DNA of 64,000 nucleotides from NCBI GenBank assembly GCA_016927425.1, contig JAFGMR010000072.1:1-64000 (forward strand). Reading direction: 5' to 3'. Source of the DNA: Methanotrichaceae archaeon. GTDB taxonomy: Archaea; Halobacteriota; Methanosarcinia; Methanotrichales; Methanotrichaceae. The notes under the pieces were generated by a model. That model saw only the letters and a program-made list of their open reading frames with translations, did not search any database and was not told where the DNA came from. Below, in pieces: positions 19,098 through 27,410 of the stretch. The stretch's first letter is position 1. Every line of letters starts with the position of its first letter. Made by a program: the position numbers and the translations under genes.

Positions 19098-19580
19098 ATG
19101 CTTCAACGCGCAAGGATAATAGCCGACTACCAGTTTGGGCGCGGGTCGGGTGACGCCCTATTTCCCGATGGCACGTCCTATCGTCTCTCTCGCACACGTC
19201 GACTGAGGTTCCTGTTCTCTGGCGAGGAGAGGATAGCAACGCTTCGAGCGTCAGACGGCCTCTTCACGCTCAGCTTCCTTGGAGCGTCCGTTCTCCACGA
19301 CCATATCCCCTTCCCTAAGCTACGGGCGGTTGTGTCAAAGGAGGTATCTCCCTTCATTGCCAAGGGAGGGAACGCATTTGCCCGCCACGTAGTGGATGTT
19401 GACCCAGAGATCAGGGCAGGCGACGAGGTCTTGGTGGTCGATGAGGATGACGCCCTCCTTGCGACGGGAAAGGCCGTTTTATCCCCCCAGGAGATGCTCC
19501 AGATCCGAATGGGTGTTGCGGTCTCCGTTAGAAGCGGCGCCATGAAGGGGGATATCACCGAATCGCAGAGATCTGGCTGA
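19098..19580 (+). CDS. PUA-domain RNA-binding protein
   Basis: A 160-residue protein with a predicted C-terminal PUA domain (about residues 73-150): PKLRAVVSKEVSPFIAKGGNAFARHVVDVDPEIRAGDEVLVVDE and the closing segment GKAVLSPQEMLQ. PUA domains bind RNA in tRNA/rRNA-modifying enzymes such as archaeosine transglycosylase; the N-terminal half (YQFGRGSGDALFPDG...RLRFLFSG) resembles the domain preceding PUA in those proteins. No catalytic domain is present. ATG at 19098 follows GGGAGGG, and ATAAATCTTTA at 19063-19073 may be its TATA box. The 3' end overlaps the convergent desulfurase gene by 26 bases. Confidence 0.78.
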   Translation: MLQRARIIADYQFGRGSGDALFPDGTSYRLSRTRRLRFLFSGEERIATLRASDGLFTLSFLGASVLHDHIPFPKLRAVVSKEVSPFIAKGGNAFARHVVDVDPEIRAGDEVLVVDEDDALLATGKAVLSPQEMLQIRMGVAVSVRSGAMKGDITESQRSG

Positions 19581-20709
19581 ACCTCTCCGCAGCCTCGACA
19601 ATTGTTCTCGATGCGTAGTCGACCTCCTCCTCTGTGTTGTAGCGGCCAAGCGTTATTCGAAGCGATCCATGGCACCTTTCCGGCGCAAGGCCGATTGCCG
19701 TCAGCACATGGCTTGGCTGGAGCTTTCGAGAGGAGCAGGCAGATCCCGTGGATACGGCGATTCCCCTGGCATCCAGGTACAGGAGGAGCGACTCTCCCTC
19801 GACCTTCCCAAAGCCTAGGTTGACGTTCGACGGCAGCCGCTCTCGGGGGTGGCCGTTGAGCCAGGAATCGTCGACGTGAGAGAGGACGAAATCTATCATG
19901 CCGTCCCTATATCTGGTGAGGCGCTCTGTCTCCTCGGCCATGGCCTCCTTGGCAAGCGCGCAGGCCTGGCCTAGCCCAACGATTCCCGGGACGTTCTCCG
20001 TACCTGACCGAAGGCCGCTTTCGTGGCCTCCTCCCTGGACGATGCTCTCGATCTTCGCTCCCTTTCGAATGTAGAGGGCTCCCACTCCCTTTGGGCCGTA
20101 GAGCTTGTGACCGGAGATGGATGCGAGGTCCAGGCCCAGACTGTCGACATCGAGGGGGATCTTTCCTGCCGTCTGCACCGCATCGCTGTGGAAGTAGATC
20201 TCCTTCTCCTTTGCGATCTCGCCGATCTCCTTCAAGGGCTGGATGGTTCCCACCTCGTTGTTTGCATGCATCACCGAGATGAGGATCGTCTCCGGTCCGA
20301 TAGCCTTTTCGAGGGCGTCGGGCTCGACCAGCCCTTCCCCCGTGACCGGGAGGTATGTTACCTCGAAGCCCAGGGCTTCAAGGCCTCGGCAGACCTCGAG
20401 CACTGCAGGATGCTCGAAGGTGGTTGTGATGATGTGCCTTCCTTTCGCCCGGTTCCGGAGCGCGATTCCCTTCAGGGCGAGGTTGTCAGACTCGGTCCCG
20501 CCGCTTGTGAAGTACACCTCCTCAGGCTCCGCTCCTATGAGCGATGCCACCCTCTCTCTCGCCTCCTCCATTCCGGCCCTCGCCTCCCTGCCGAAGGCAT
20601 GAAGGCTCGAAGCGTTGCCATAAAGCTCCTCGAAGTAGGGGAGCATGGCCTCCAGGACCTCGGGCGCAACTGCAGTTGTCGCCGAGTTGTCCATATAGAT
20701 CCTTTTCAT
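19555..20709 (-). CDS. iscS: Cysteine desulfurase (IscS/NifS)
   Basis: PLP enzyme that removes sulfur from cysteine for Fe-S clusters and tRNA thiolation. Signatures: YMDNSATTAVAPEVLEAM at the start, TSGGTESDNLALKG, the PLP lysine in SISGHKLYGPKGVGALY, and the catalytic cysteine loop STGSACSSRKLQPSHVL. Length 384 is normal. Likely partner of the IscU scaffold at 3137-3544. A CATATATTTACC box lies about 25-35 bases upstream on this strand, giving a short leader. Confidence 0.96.
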   Translation of the reverse strand: MKRIYMDNSATTAVAPEVLEAMLPYFEELYGNASSLHAFGREARAGMEEARERVASLIGAEPEEVYFTSGGTESDNLALKGIALRNRAKGRHIITTTFEHPAVLEVCRGLEALGFEVTYLPVTGEGLVEPDALEKAIGPETILISVMHANNEVGTIQPLKEIGEIAKEKEIYFHSDAVQTAGKIPLDVDSLGLDLASISGHKLYGPKGVGALYIRKGAKIESIVQGGGHESGLRSGTENVPGIVGLGQACALAKEAMAEETERLTRYRDGMIDFVLSHVDDSWLNGHPRERLPSNVNLGFGKVEGESLLLYLDARGIAVSTGSACSSRKLQPSHVLTAIGLAPERCHGSLRITLGRYNTEEEVDYASRTIVEAAERFSQISAIR

Positions 20710-20786
20710 CCATTGGTCATCAGCCCTAATGTGGTAAATATATGGCGAAGGTAGGGAGCGAGGCCGCAGGCCGTGCCCGAAAAAGC

Positions 20787-20795
20787 CTTAAATAT
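20787..20795 (+). promoter_or_regulatory. TATA box for leaderless membrane-protein gene
   Basis: CGAAAAAGCCTTAAATAT (BRE plus TATA) is centred 26 bases before the ATG at 20817, so transcription should start at the A of the start codon. Confidence 0.6.
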
Positions 20796-20816
20796 CCTCG
20801 AATCCCAGGGAATACC

Positions 20817-21056
20817 ATGCTCTCGCCGGTCATACTGGATATAGCGGCCCTCTTGATGGGGCTCGGCCTGATTGTGAGCGTTGTCTCCTCCCGGGCAGGA
20901 TCCATAAGCCTCGGCGTTGGATCGGTCGCTGTTGGGCTTGTCCTTCTCTCAAGCATCCCTTCCGGCTGGGAGATAGTAGGAGTCGCTTTCTTTGGGATGA
21001 TAATCGTAGCCGGCCTCTGGATGATCTTTCAGGGTGTCAGGGAGACGCGCAGCTGA
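20817..21056 (+). CDS. Small membrane protein, unknown family
   Basis: Encodes 79 residues with three closely spaced hydrophobic segments: LDIAALLMGLGLIVSVVSS (about 6-24), ISLGVGSVAVGLVLLSSI (28-46) and VGVAFFGMIIVAGLWMIFQG (53-72), ending in RETRS. I recognise no family. The upstream in-frame start at 20742 would lie before the TATA box, so ATG 20817 is chosen and the message is probably leaderless. Confidence 0.65.
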   Translation: MLSPVILDIAALLMGLGLIVSVVSSRAGSISLGVGSVAVGLVLLSSIPSGWEIVGVAFFGMIIVAGLWMIFQGVRETRS

Positions 21057-21118
21057 ATTCTCTAAATCCAAAAAATAAAAAAAAAAAATAGGCCCCGATG
21101 TAAGGGGGTCTGTCTTAT

Positions 21119-22084
21119 TCACGACGCCTGCGAGAACGGCGTTATCATCATATTTCCGGCAACTAGTCTCAAATAGTAGGTCCCGGCCCTCGGCATATCG
21201 TCGGCGCCAATTGGTCCCTTGAAGCCTACGTCGCAGATCCCGGTTGCGCTCGAATCCGTATGGAAATCGCTCCTCGCTGCGGTCGATGGATCGAGCTTGT
21301 ATATCCTCGTCTGGCCGTTCGCGTAGTAGATCATGCCGCCTTTCACAGCCATCCCCTCTATCGACCTCGTCCGGTCGGTGAATATCTGAGAGATCGCCCC
21401 GCTACCGTCCCTCACCTTGTAGATGGTTGCCGGGATGTGGTTGCCTGAGCTCAAGAGGAGGTTTCCGTCGGTGTCAAAGGCGAAGTCCCCTCCCCAGTAA
21501 CCGCCCACGTTAGAGAGCCTGACCTCGTAGAACTGGGTTGCGGTGCCGTCGGTCTCAAGCCTGTAGATCTTTCCGTTTGCCCCAGCGCCGGTTGCCTCGC
21601 TGAAGTAGATGCGCACGTCTCCTGCGCTATCCTTGGCAAACGCGATGTCCCTTACGTAGGTGTTATGGGTGTAGACGACTTGCTCTGAAGACCAGCCCGA
21701 GCCCGTGTAGGCTACGAGATAGATCTTGTTCTCGTTGGCATTGACGAAGTAGAGCTTCTCTGGAATCCCGGGGTGGAAGGTGAAGCTGTGCAGCCTTCCG
21801 CTGGGCCTCGTGTAGAATGGCGTCCCCGCCGAGTTTGCGTAGCGTGCGTAGAAGACCGCGCCTGGGTTCGCGTCAGAGTCTGCGAAGTATACGTCTATAG
21901 AGGGTCGAAACTGGGCGATGTCTGTCGCTCCAATCTGAGCCATCTCCTGCGCCTGTGCACCGGCGATTTGGCCGCCGGTTGCGAGCTTGGCGGAGGCAGG
22001 ATACGCCAGGCAGAGCAGGGCGAGGAGGATTGCGAGATAGACCGGCCCACGGCTTCTGCCCTCGAAGATAGATGATGTTCTCAT
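21119..22084 (-). CDS. Secreted beta-propeller-like protein
   Basis: Secreted 321-residue protein. Signal peptide at about 10-32 (PVYLAILLALLCLAYPASA). The mature part has repeated segments of the propeller type: KLYFVNANENKIYLV, DVRIYFSEATG...GKIYRLETDG, GGDFAFDTDGNLLLSSG...IYKVRDGSG, IEGMAVKGGMIYYANG...IYKLDPST. This resembles NHL/SMP-30-like propellers, but I cannot assign a ligand. ATG 22084 follows GGAGAGTG; the Met at 22108 lies before that site. Likely outside the membrane. Confidence 0.75.
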   Translation of the reverse strand: MRTSSIFEGRSRGPVYLAILLALLCLAYPASAKLATGGQIAGAQAQEMAQIGATDIAQFRPSIDVYFADSDANPGAVFYARYANSAGTPFYTRPSGRLHSFTFHPGIPEKLYFVNANENKIYLVAYTGSGWSSEQVVYTHNTYVRDIAFAKDSAGDVRIYFSEATGAGANGKIYRLETDGTATQFYEVRLSNVGGYWGGDFAFDTDGNLLLSSGNHIPATIYKVRDGSGAISQIFTDRTRSIEGMAVKGGMIYYANGQTRIYKLDPSTAARSDFHTDSSATGICDVGFKGPIGADDMPRAGTYYLRLVAGNMMITPFSQAS

Positions 22085-22167
22085 AATGGATCCACTCTCC
22101 TTTCCCATCTATATTTGGCAGCTTCATTACTTAACTATTTCCAGCGGCGGTCCGTGCCTATGGGAAA

Positions 22168-22176
22168 CGCTTATAT
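22168..22176 (+). promoter_or_regulatory. tRNA-Pro promoter TATA box
   Basis: GCTTATATGG lies about 32-40 bases before the mature tRNA 5' end, as expected for an archaeal tRNA promoter. Confidence 0.6.
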
Positions 22177-22207
22177 GGCGGATACCCTATCTCACTCCCG
22201 CTGGCTT

Positions 22208-22280
22208 GGGGTCATAGGGTAGCCTGGTATCCTACAGGACTGGGGGTCCTGTGACCGGCGTTCAAATCGCCGTGACCCCA
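22208..22280 (+). tRNA. tRNA-Pro (GGG)
   Basis: A complete cloverleaf can be drawn: acceptor GGGGTCA/TGACCCC, D arm AGGGTAGCCTGGTATCCT, anticodon stem CAGGA/TCCTG with loop CTGGGGG (anticodon GGG), T arm CGGCG TTCAAAT CGCCG, discriminator A. CCA is not encoded. It borders the accessory island that follows. Confidence 0.95.
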
Positions 22281-22979
22281 TTCTCTTTTGGGATATGGAT
22301 GTATCCGCTTCAAATTAGAGGATAACTGACACTTTTTCAAAATCAAATGCCTGCTTCCGCACTTGATTTCGATGATCTGAATGTGATTTTTCCCTATTTT
22401 TTGAAGTGGATACATATGGATCCTTAAGGTTCCTCGCTATTCTGAGTGGGTTGTGAATAGCAAGTGTCGGCGCCTTACTACTGTCGTCTCATCATTCCAC
22501 CATAATTATCGATATATGGCGGTTTATCTCCGACTCTTTATGACGAGATAAATGGCTCATACCTGAAATCTCCAATGATCCATACCCACACAATTCGGCG
22601 AAGAACCGATCTCTTAATTCAATGCAAGATCTATGTTAGGCGTGAGTCTTTTCTGATTTAAAAAATTGATCTTAAAAACGAATACCCGCAGCTTGCTGCG
22701 GCTGGGGTGGGCAGGAAACCGACTAAAGGGCTGGTGCATAATCTTCGGTAATGATCGAATTGCAGAGGGCGAGCATTGTGCATAAAGAATTAAGCGGGGG
22801 GGGGCGGCGTCTCGCATGCCCCGCAGCAGTCAATGAGCCGGTTTGATGGACTTCCGCTATTTTACAGCAGAATCGGTACGCTACTTTCTAAAAGCGTGTA
22901 AATCTATTCTTATCGATGTATTGGGAAACAAAAAATGAATGTTTTATAAGTATGGAACGTGTAAATGCTGTATTAGCAA
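22281..22979. other. AT-rich intergenic region downstream of tRNA-Pro
   Basis: About 700 bases without a convincing gene. It contains an imperfect inverted-repeat element just after the tRNA (22292-22423), a short Gly-rich run near 22795, and at 22838-22890 a fragment related to the ~280-bp repeats found at 26.5, 27.9 and 28.6 kb. Base composition shifts from GC-rich to AT-rich across it. Confidence 0.5.
22292..22423. mobile_element. Possible MITE-like inverted-repeat element
   Basis: Imperfect terminal inverted repeats face each other: TATCCGCTTCAA at 22302-22313 and TTGAAGTGGATA at 22401-22412, with matching flanking bases (ATGGATG.. and its partner CATATGGAT). Total length about 130. I see no clear target duplication. 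It could also be a long transcription-terminating hairpin behind tRNA-Pro. Confidence 0.35.
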
Positions 22980-24674
22980 ATGAGAAAATTGAAGCTTCAG
23001 AACTTCAACGACGAAAGGAGTACTTTTATGGATGCTAATTTATATTATACGATGAAAATGTATAGTAGGAGAATGTATTCAATATGTTCTGAAGCTGAAT
23101 TATTAGAGTTAATACGAACTGAAATTGACCCAGAAATAACCTCAATTCCTCCACATTGGGTTGATTTAATTAATCATTTTATTAAATTTGAACCATGTAA
23201 TCTATATAATAAAGATATCTCAGATATTATGTATGACAACTTATTAACTTTATATACTCAAAAACCGGAAGAATTTATTAAAGGTATATCATATGGATTA
23301 GAATATTGGTTTAAAGGAGTACGATCGTATCTAGAAATGGCAAATATTATACGTGTGGTTGAATCCGTTGACGAATTGCCAGAAATAAAAACAAGATTAT
23401 ATCGAATCCCTACATATACTCAAATATTAGAATCGGTCTTATCAAACTTATTTAGATTTATACGAGATATACTTGGATGTGTTAATAAAAAAATATATTC
23501 TAACCAAAATACTCTTAATAACTTAAAAAACATACTTGAATCAAATGGATTTGATAAGCTGTTTCGGTTTGTAGATATAGATGTCAGAAATTCAATTAAT
23601 CACGGTGGTGTAATTATAAACCCATATGATATACAATTTGTTTATGCGTCTAGCGGATCATGGCATAAAAAAGAATGGACAATACGAGATATATTTGGTG
23701 AAACTGCATATGCATTAGTAGGGGCTGGAAAACCTCATTTTGACGATTTCATAGAAGGCGCATTTGACGATGCAGGAGGATTACTACTTGGAACTATTAG
23801 ATTTTTCTGTAAACATAATGAGGTAATTCAAAAAAATATTGACAAAATATTTGCAGATTGGTATCTTCGAACTGAATACTTGTGTAGATATTTATCATAT
23901 CCAGGATGTACCTGTACACATATTGATACTGGATTAGTTGGATTGTCACAACTTAACATAAATTTCTTAGTATCTAATCCAGATCATAATAACTTAAAAG
24001 AACATGCGTTTGAAGCTGCAATACTTTCTAGCAATTGGTTTCCTGATTACCATAGATATTCAATAAATTATAGACATTTAAGAATGCCGGATGGATTTAT
24101 AAGGTTCAATAAAGATGAATTGGATGCTGTCGTTAGTAATAAAATATTGCCTATAGATGTAATGAGATGTGTTATTTCTAGGGGGGACTTTGGGTTGCTA
24201 TTTAAGGCTAGTGATGAAGATATTGAACTAGAACGTGTCAAACGGTTTAGATATCCTTTAATTGGGGATAACGAATGGATGTTACGAGAAATTAATGATG
24301 TTAGTAATGAAAAAAATAAGCGATTTCAAGCCAATTTGTATGTACCACATATAAATACTAAAGATAACTTAATTAAAATAATATACTCATCAATCAATGA
24401 ATTAAAACATGAGCAAAATCCTCCATCACTAAAAATGAAAATAAAGCATGGTCGGCTTCCTGCAGATGCTATTTATTTAAAAGTATTTAAACAAAGGTCA
24501 CGAAGAAGATATCGATCTATTTCACCAGATAACGATAATTTTATTTGTTTAGTTGAATGGCATTCTACGGACTGTCCTTCTCTTGAGCATGGTGGCATCC
24601 CTAACCATATTTGGAAAAAATTAAAAATTGATATATATGATAATATGGTAATATCTTGGAATCCCAATACCTGA
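22980..24674 (+). CDS. AT-rich gene with HEPN-like RNxxxH motif
   Basis: A 564-residue protein of no family I can name, rich in Ile, Asn, Lys and Tyr. The coding sequence is far more AT-rich than its neighbours, so it was probably acquired recently. Residues 200-211 read IDVRNSINHGGV: R203-N-x-x-x-H208 is the catalytic motif of HEPN ribonuclease-type domains, preceded by a helical stretch (about 145-198) as HEPN domains are. The C-terminal third has no visible motif. HEPN proteins are common effectors in toxin and anti-phage systems, so a defence role is a reasonable inference. An inner ATG at residue 17 (MDANLYY) follows GAAAGGAG and may be the true start. Confidence 0.7.
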   Translation: MRKLKLQNFNDERSTFMDANLYYTMKMYSRRMYSICSEAELLELIRTEIDPEITSIPPHWVDLINHFIKFEPCNLYNKDISDIMYDNLLTLYTQKPEEFIKGISYGLEYWFKGVRSYLEMANIIRVVESVDELPEIKTRLYRIPTYTQILESVLSNLFRFIRDILGCVNKKIYSNQNTLNNLKNILESNGFDKLFRFVDIDVRNSINHGGVIINPYDIQFVYASSGSWHKKEWTIRDIFGETAYALVGAGKPHFDDFIEGAFDDAGGLLLGTIRFFCKHNEVIQKNIDKIFADWYLRTEYLCRYLSYPGCTCTHIDTGLVGLSQLNINFLVSNPDHNNLKEHAFEAAILSSNWFPDYHRYSINYRHLRMPDGFIRFNKDELDAVVSNKILPIDVMRCVISRGDFGLLFKASDEDIELERVKRFRYPLIGDNEWMLREINDVSNEKNKRFQANLYVPHINTKDNLIKIIYSSINELKHEQNPPSLKMKIKHGRLPADAIYLKVFKQRSRRRYRSISPDNDNFICLVEWHSTDCPSLEHGGIPNHIWKKLKIDIYDNMVISWNPNT

Positions 24675-25043
24675 TACAATCTCAAAATTAAGGTATGTGA
24701 TTGGAGCGAATCCCCTTAAGTAGACAGTGAGTACGCATTGTGAACCAAATGGAGAGATCACATGACGAAGGACGTGATATTGAAATCGGTTGGAGTTTCG
24801 ATGACCTGTCTTCAGCTCGCGGTCGCATTAAGGATCATCATGAGGGATTCTCTGGGACAATCGCTATTCGATGATGGCGTATTCAAGAACTTCAGAAAAT
24901 TCCAACCCATTACGAACTCACGACCGACGAGATGCCAAAGTTGAAAGCGAGAATTATGCCAACGACCGCTCCGACTCAGGTGATCCAGCAACCAGATCCC
25001 GTCCTCTTCGACAGGCATCCCTGATATCATAGGACCTCCCGCA
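24675..25043. other. Gap with decayed gene fragment
   Basis: Between the HEPN-like gene and fic there is only the frameshifted fragment at 24749-24944, then about 100 bases in which I see no signal except GGACCTCCC before the fic start. Confidence 0.5.
24749..24944 (+). pseudogene. Frameshifted fragment, paralogue of 30439-30636
   Basis: The frame from ATG 24749 reads EIGWSFDDLSSARGRIKDHH, then EGFSGTIAI, and hits a stop because of one extra C near 24869. Removing it continues as DDGVFKNFRKFQPITNS to the stop at 24944. The ORF at 30439 reads KIGWSFYTPSRARDLMIKHR, then EEFSETIGIDDSVF, a clear relative. I do not recognise the family. Both copies appear broken. Confidence 0.55.
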
Positions 25044-26183
25044 ATGACCGCCCCCGCCTGGACCCCAAAGTACGCCCTGACCCCAGTCATCCTCCAGGGC
25101 CTGATGCAGATCAAGGCAGCCTGCGCCTTGGTGGACCACACGCCGCTTACCCCGGCCGCAGAAGCCGAGCTAAGAAGCCTTGCCCGCGTCAGGGCAGCCC
25201 ACTTCTCGACCTTCATCGAAGGAAACCGGCTGTCACTGGACGAGGCAGAAAGGGTTATCGACGACGAGAGCTCCAATATCCAGGGCAGGGAGGGGGATGT
25301 CGGCGAGGTGAGAAGCTACTGGCACGCCCTCTTGCGCGTCGAGGAGTGGGCCGAAAAGAGAAAGCCTCTGACCGAAGATATGATCTGCAGACTTCATGGC
25401 CTGGTCGAGCACGGCCCGAAGGCTAGGTCATCGCCTTACAGGGACGGCCAAAACGCCATAAGAGCCTCGTCTACAGGCAGGCTGGTCTATCTGCCTCCGG
25501 AGGCAAAGGACGTTCCCGGCCTGATGGCCTCGATGGTCAAGTGGGCCGGCAAGGCGGAGGCAGACGGTCTGCCCGCGCCTCTCATAGCCGGGTTGATACA
25601 CTACCAGTTCGTGACCATCCACCCCTACTACGACGGCAACGGCAGGACGGCCCGCCTGCTCGCAACCCTCATCCTTCACCGGGGCGGCTTTGGCCTGAAC
25701 GGATTCTTCTCCCTGGAAGAGCATTATGCCCGCGATCTGCAGGGCTACTATCGAGCCTTATCCACTCATCCTCATCATAACTACTACTTCGGACGGAGCG
25801 AGGCTGATTTGACCTCCTGGCTGGAGTACTTCATCCGGACCCTGGTAGAAGTCTTCGAGGCTGCAAGGCTTCAGGCCCTCAAATGTGCAGAGCAGAAAGT
25901 TCCTGCAGAGCCCGAGGAGCTGCGCCGCCTGGACCACAGGGCCAGAAGGATCTTGTGGCTGTTCGCCACAAAGGAGAATATCACTTCCGCAGACGTGGCA
26001 GTTGAGCTTGCCCTCTCTGAACGGATGGCTCGCAATCTGCTGAGGGCCTGGGTGGACGAGGGCTGGCTGGAGGTGGCGAATTTCTCCAGACGGGCACGAA
26101 GCTATCGGTTATCGGCAATTTATCGGCAATACATCGGCAGCTTATCGGCAACGCCAAGAGGGGGAGATGAAAACGGCGTCTGA
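25044..26183 (+). CDS. fic: Fic-domain AMP-transferase
   Basis: Fic proteins transfer AMP (or other groups) from nucleotides to protein hydroxyls. The 379-residue protein has the active-site motif HPYYDGNGRTAR at residues 193-204 with catalytic His193, and an N-terminal STFIEGNR at 55-62 that matches the inhibitory (S/T)xxxE(G/N) helix of class II Fic proteins, so it is self-restrained. A C-terminal winged-helix segment (about 305-365: ITSADVAVELALSERMARNLLRAWVDEGWLE) follows. It overlaps by 17 bases the start of a broken hsdR gene; fic genes are often found within type I restriction loci. GC-rich like the chromosome. Confidence 0.92.
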   Translation: MTAPAWTPKYALTPVILQGLMQIKAACALVDHTPLTPAAEAELRSLARVRAAHFSTFIEGNRLSLDEAERVIDDESSNIQGREGDVGEVRSYWHALLRVEEWAEKRKPLTEDMICRLHGLVEHGPKARSSPYRDGQNAIRASSTGRLVYLPPEAKDVPGLMASMVKWAGKAEADGLPAPLIAGLIHYQFVTIHPYYDGNGRTARLLATLILHRGGFGLNGFFSLEEHYARDLQGYYRALSTHPHHNYYFGRSEADLTSWLEYFIRTLVEVFEAARLQALKCAEQKVPAEPEELRRLDHRARRILWLFATKENITSADVAVELALSERMARNLLRAWVDEGWLEVANFSRRARSYRLSAIYRQYIGSLSATPRGGDENGV

Positions 26184-26445
26184 CTATTCCGAGCTTTACC
26201 TGATCGAGCAGCCCGCAATCTCCCTCTTTCGGGACTTGGGATGGCAGGCGGTCAACTGCTTTTACGAGGTTCATGGCCCAGGAGAGTCAGCCATGAGGCC
26301 GGTACTTGATGGGTACTTGATGAAAAGATGCAATATTCATATGGTAGATCTTGATGCATGCCAGCCTGATTCCGGTTTGCATCTTCGATCCGTACTTGAT
26401 AGCTACTTGATCCAGCGTCTTTCTGGCTTTGGAAGCCATGAGTAG
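26167..26445 (+). pseudogene. hsdR: Truncated type I restriction HsdR remnant
   Basis: ATG 26167, preceded by GAGGGGGAG, opens with YSELYLIEQPAISLFRDLGW and QAVNCFYE, which matches the start of type I restriction subunit R (HsdR). After about 35 residues the similarity ends and an unrelated 57-residue tail follows, including two near-identical segments (VLDGYLM / VLDSYLI). HsdR is normally around 1000 residues, so this is a remnant. No hsdM or hsdS is present in the window. Confidence 0.7.
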
Positions 26446-26845
26446 CATACTGGATCTGCTGAAAATAGCATAAATCCACCGAACAAGTGACCGAATAAGT
26501 GGAACGTCTCTTGAACACGCTTGTTAAGGATACCTATTCAGCCCATGAACCCATGGATGGGCCTTTCGCATCGCCCGCCCGGCGAGAATCTCCGCCCGCA
26601 ACAACGAGTGCCCCCCCCCGGGCCGCGATGGCGCCGGGCTTCGCAACGGCGCCGAGCCCCAGCCTCCCCCGGGCCGGCAGTGGCGATGGCGTGCGGCAGT
26701 TCGCCGTCTCCACGCAGATCCCGGCCGGCGCCATGATCGTCACATCTACTTGTTCCTGGCACGTATCGGCCATGCTGCCGTCCTTGGTGGGGTGGGTGTA
26801 ACGCCAATGCCGAGAAAGGTCGCCATACCTCCGGATAAAGCGTTC
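26446..26845. other. Gap holding repeat copy 1
   Basis: Occupied mostly by the first copy of the ~280-bp repeat (26452-26790). Several overlapping GC-rich open frames exist on both strands, but none looks like a protein. Confidence 0.45.
26452..26790. repeat. ~280-bp island repeat, copy 1
   Basis: Shares blocks with copies at 27859 and 28603: AAAATAGCA..AATCCACCGAACAAGTGA, GTGGAACGTCT, AAGGATACCT.TTCA, then the block GCCTTTCGCATCGCCCGCCC and GGCGAGAATCTCCGCCCGCA. This copy is the most diverged after the last block. Confidence 0.65.
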
Positions 26846-27250
26846 TCATAAAGGACAAATTGGCACACTTGACCTGTTTTCAGGCACGTCCTCTACAATA
26901 ACCGGTGGCTCGTCAAGCTTGGAGGCGTGGTAATTTGAGATCGCCCGATCCAACTCGATGAGTTTCATGACTACTTCGTTCTTCATGTTTAGCTTGTACA
27001 TCTTCGCCCGGCCGACTTCGCGGGTAAATGCTACAAGCTCGTTTGCCTCTATGTTATCCCACACCGAGAATAATGTCGTCCTGCTAATTCCTGCGCCCGC
27101 GGCTATGTCAGTCTTAGAATAGTCGAATGACAGGTTGTCTATCAGGAAATCCAAGATCTTCAATGTGGGGTCTCTGCCCCCAAGTACTCTGAGAAACAGC
27201 GATCCAACGCCCATTTTCTCCGCTTCTCCCTTTGCCATATCGACATCCAT
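26846..27250 (-). CDS. Winged helix-turn-helix transcriptional regulator
   Basis: A 134-residue protein with one winged-helix domain at about 28-105: TLKILDFLIDNLSFDYSKTDIAAGAGISRTTLFSVWDNIEANELVAFTREVGRAKMYKLN, the recognition helix lying in ISRTTLFSVW. The N-terminus is Met/Glu-rich and the C-terminus a disordered acidic tail. ATG 27250 has a strong GGAGGAAGGAG site. TATA-like sequences (TTTATAACC) lie 60-80 bases upstream. It probably binds DNA; the target is unknown. Similar small regulators are abundant in methanogens. Confidence 0.78.
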   Translation of the reverse strand: MDVDMAKGEAEKMGVGSLFLRVLGGRDPTLKILDFLIDNLSFDYSKTDIAAGAGISRTTLFSVWDNIEANELVAFTREVGRAKMYKLNMKNEVVMKLIELDRAISNYHASKLDEPPVIVEDVPENRSSVPICPL

Positions 27251-27410
27251 TGCCGCTCCTTCCTCCTTTTACCTCTCTTTTCAGTTTCTCTGTCTATACG
27301 TGAATCGACAGCGTATAATGCTTTTATACATGGTTATAAATCTTGTCGTCATAGTGTTGTATTCTGAACTTCCATAAATTTAAATAGCATAAGGATCTTT
27401 TTTCAAGTGG

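Noticed and set aside
22208-22280. tRNA-Pro as attachment site of an integrated element
   Set aside because: I found no second copy of the tRNA 3' end downstream and no integrase gene in the window.
22614-22817. 67-codon minus-strand ORF
   Set aside because: No ribosome site or recognisable domain; lies in AT-rich intergenic DNA next to a repeat fragment.
26499-26801. GC-rich open frames on both strands in repeat copy 1
   Set aside because: Low-complexity Pro/Arg/Ala translations, not conserved in frame between repeat copies.
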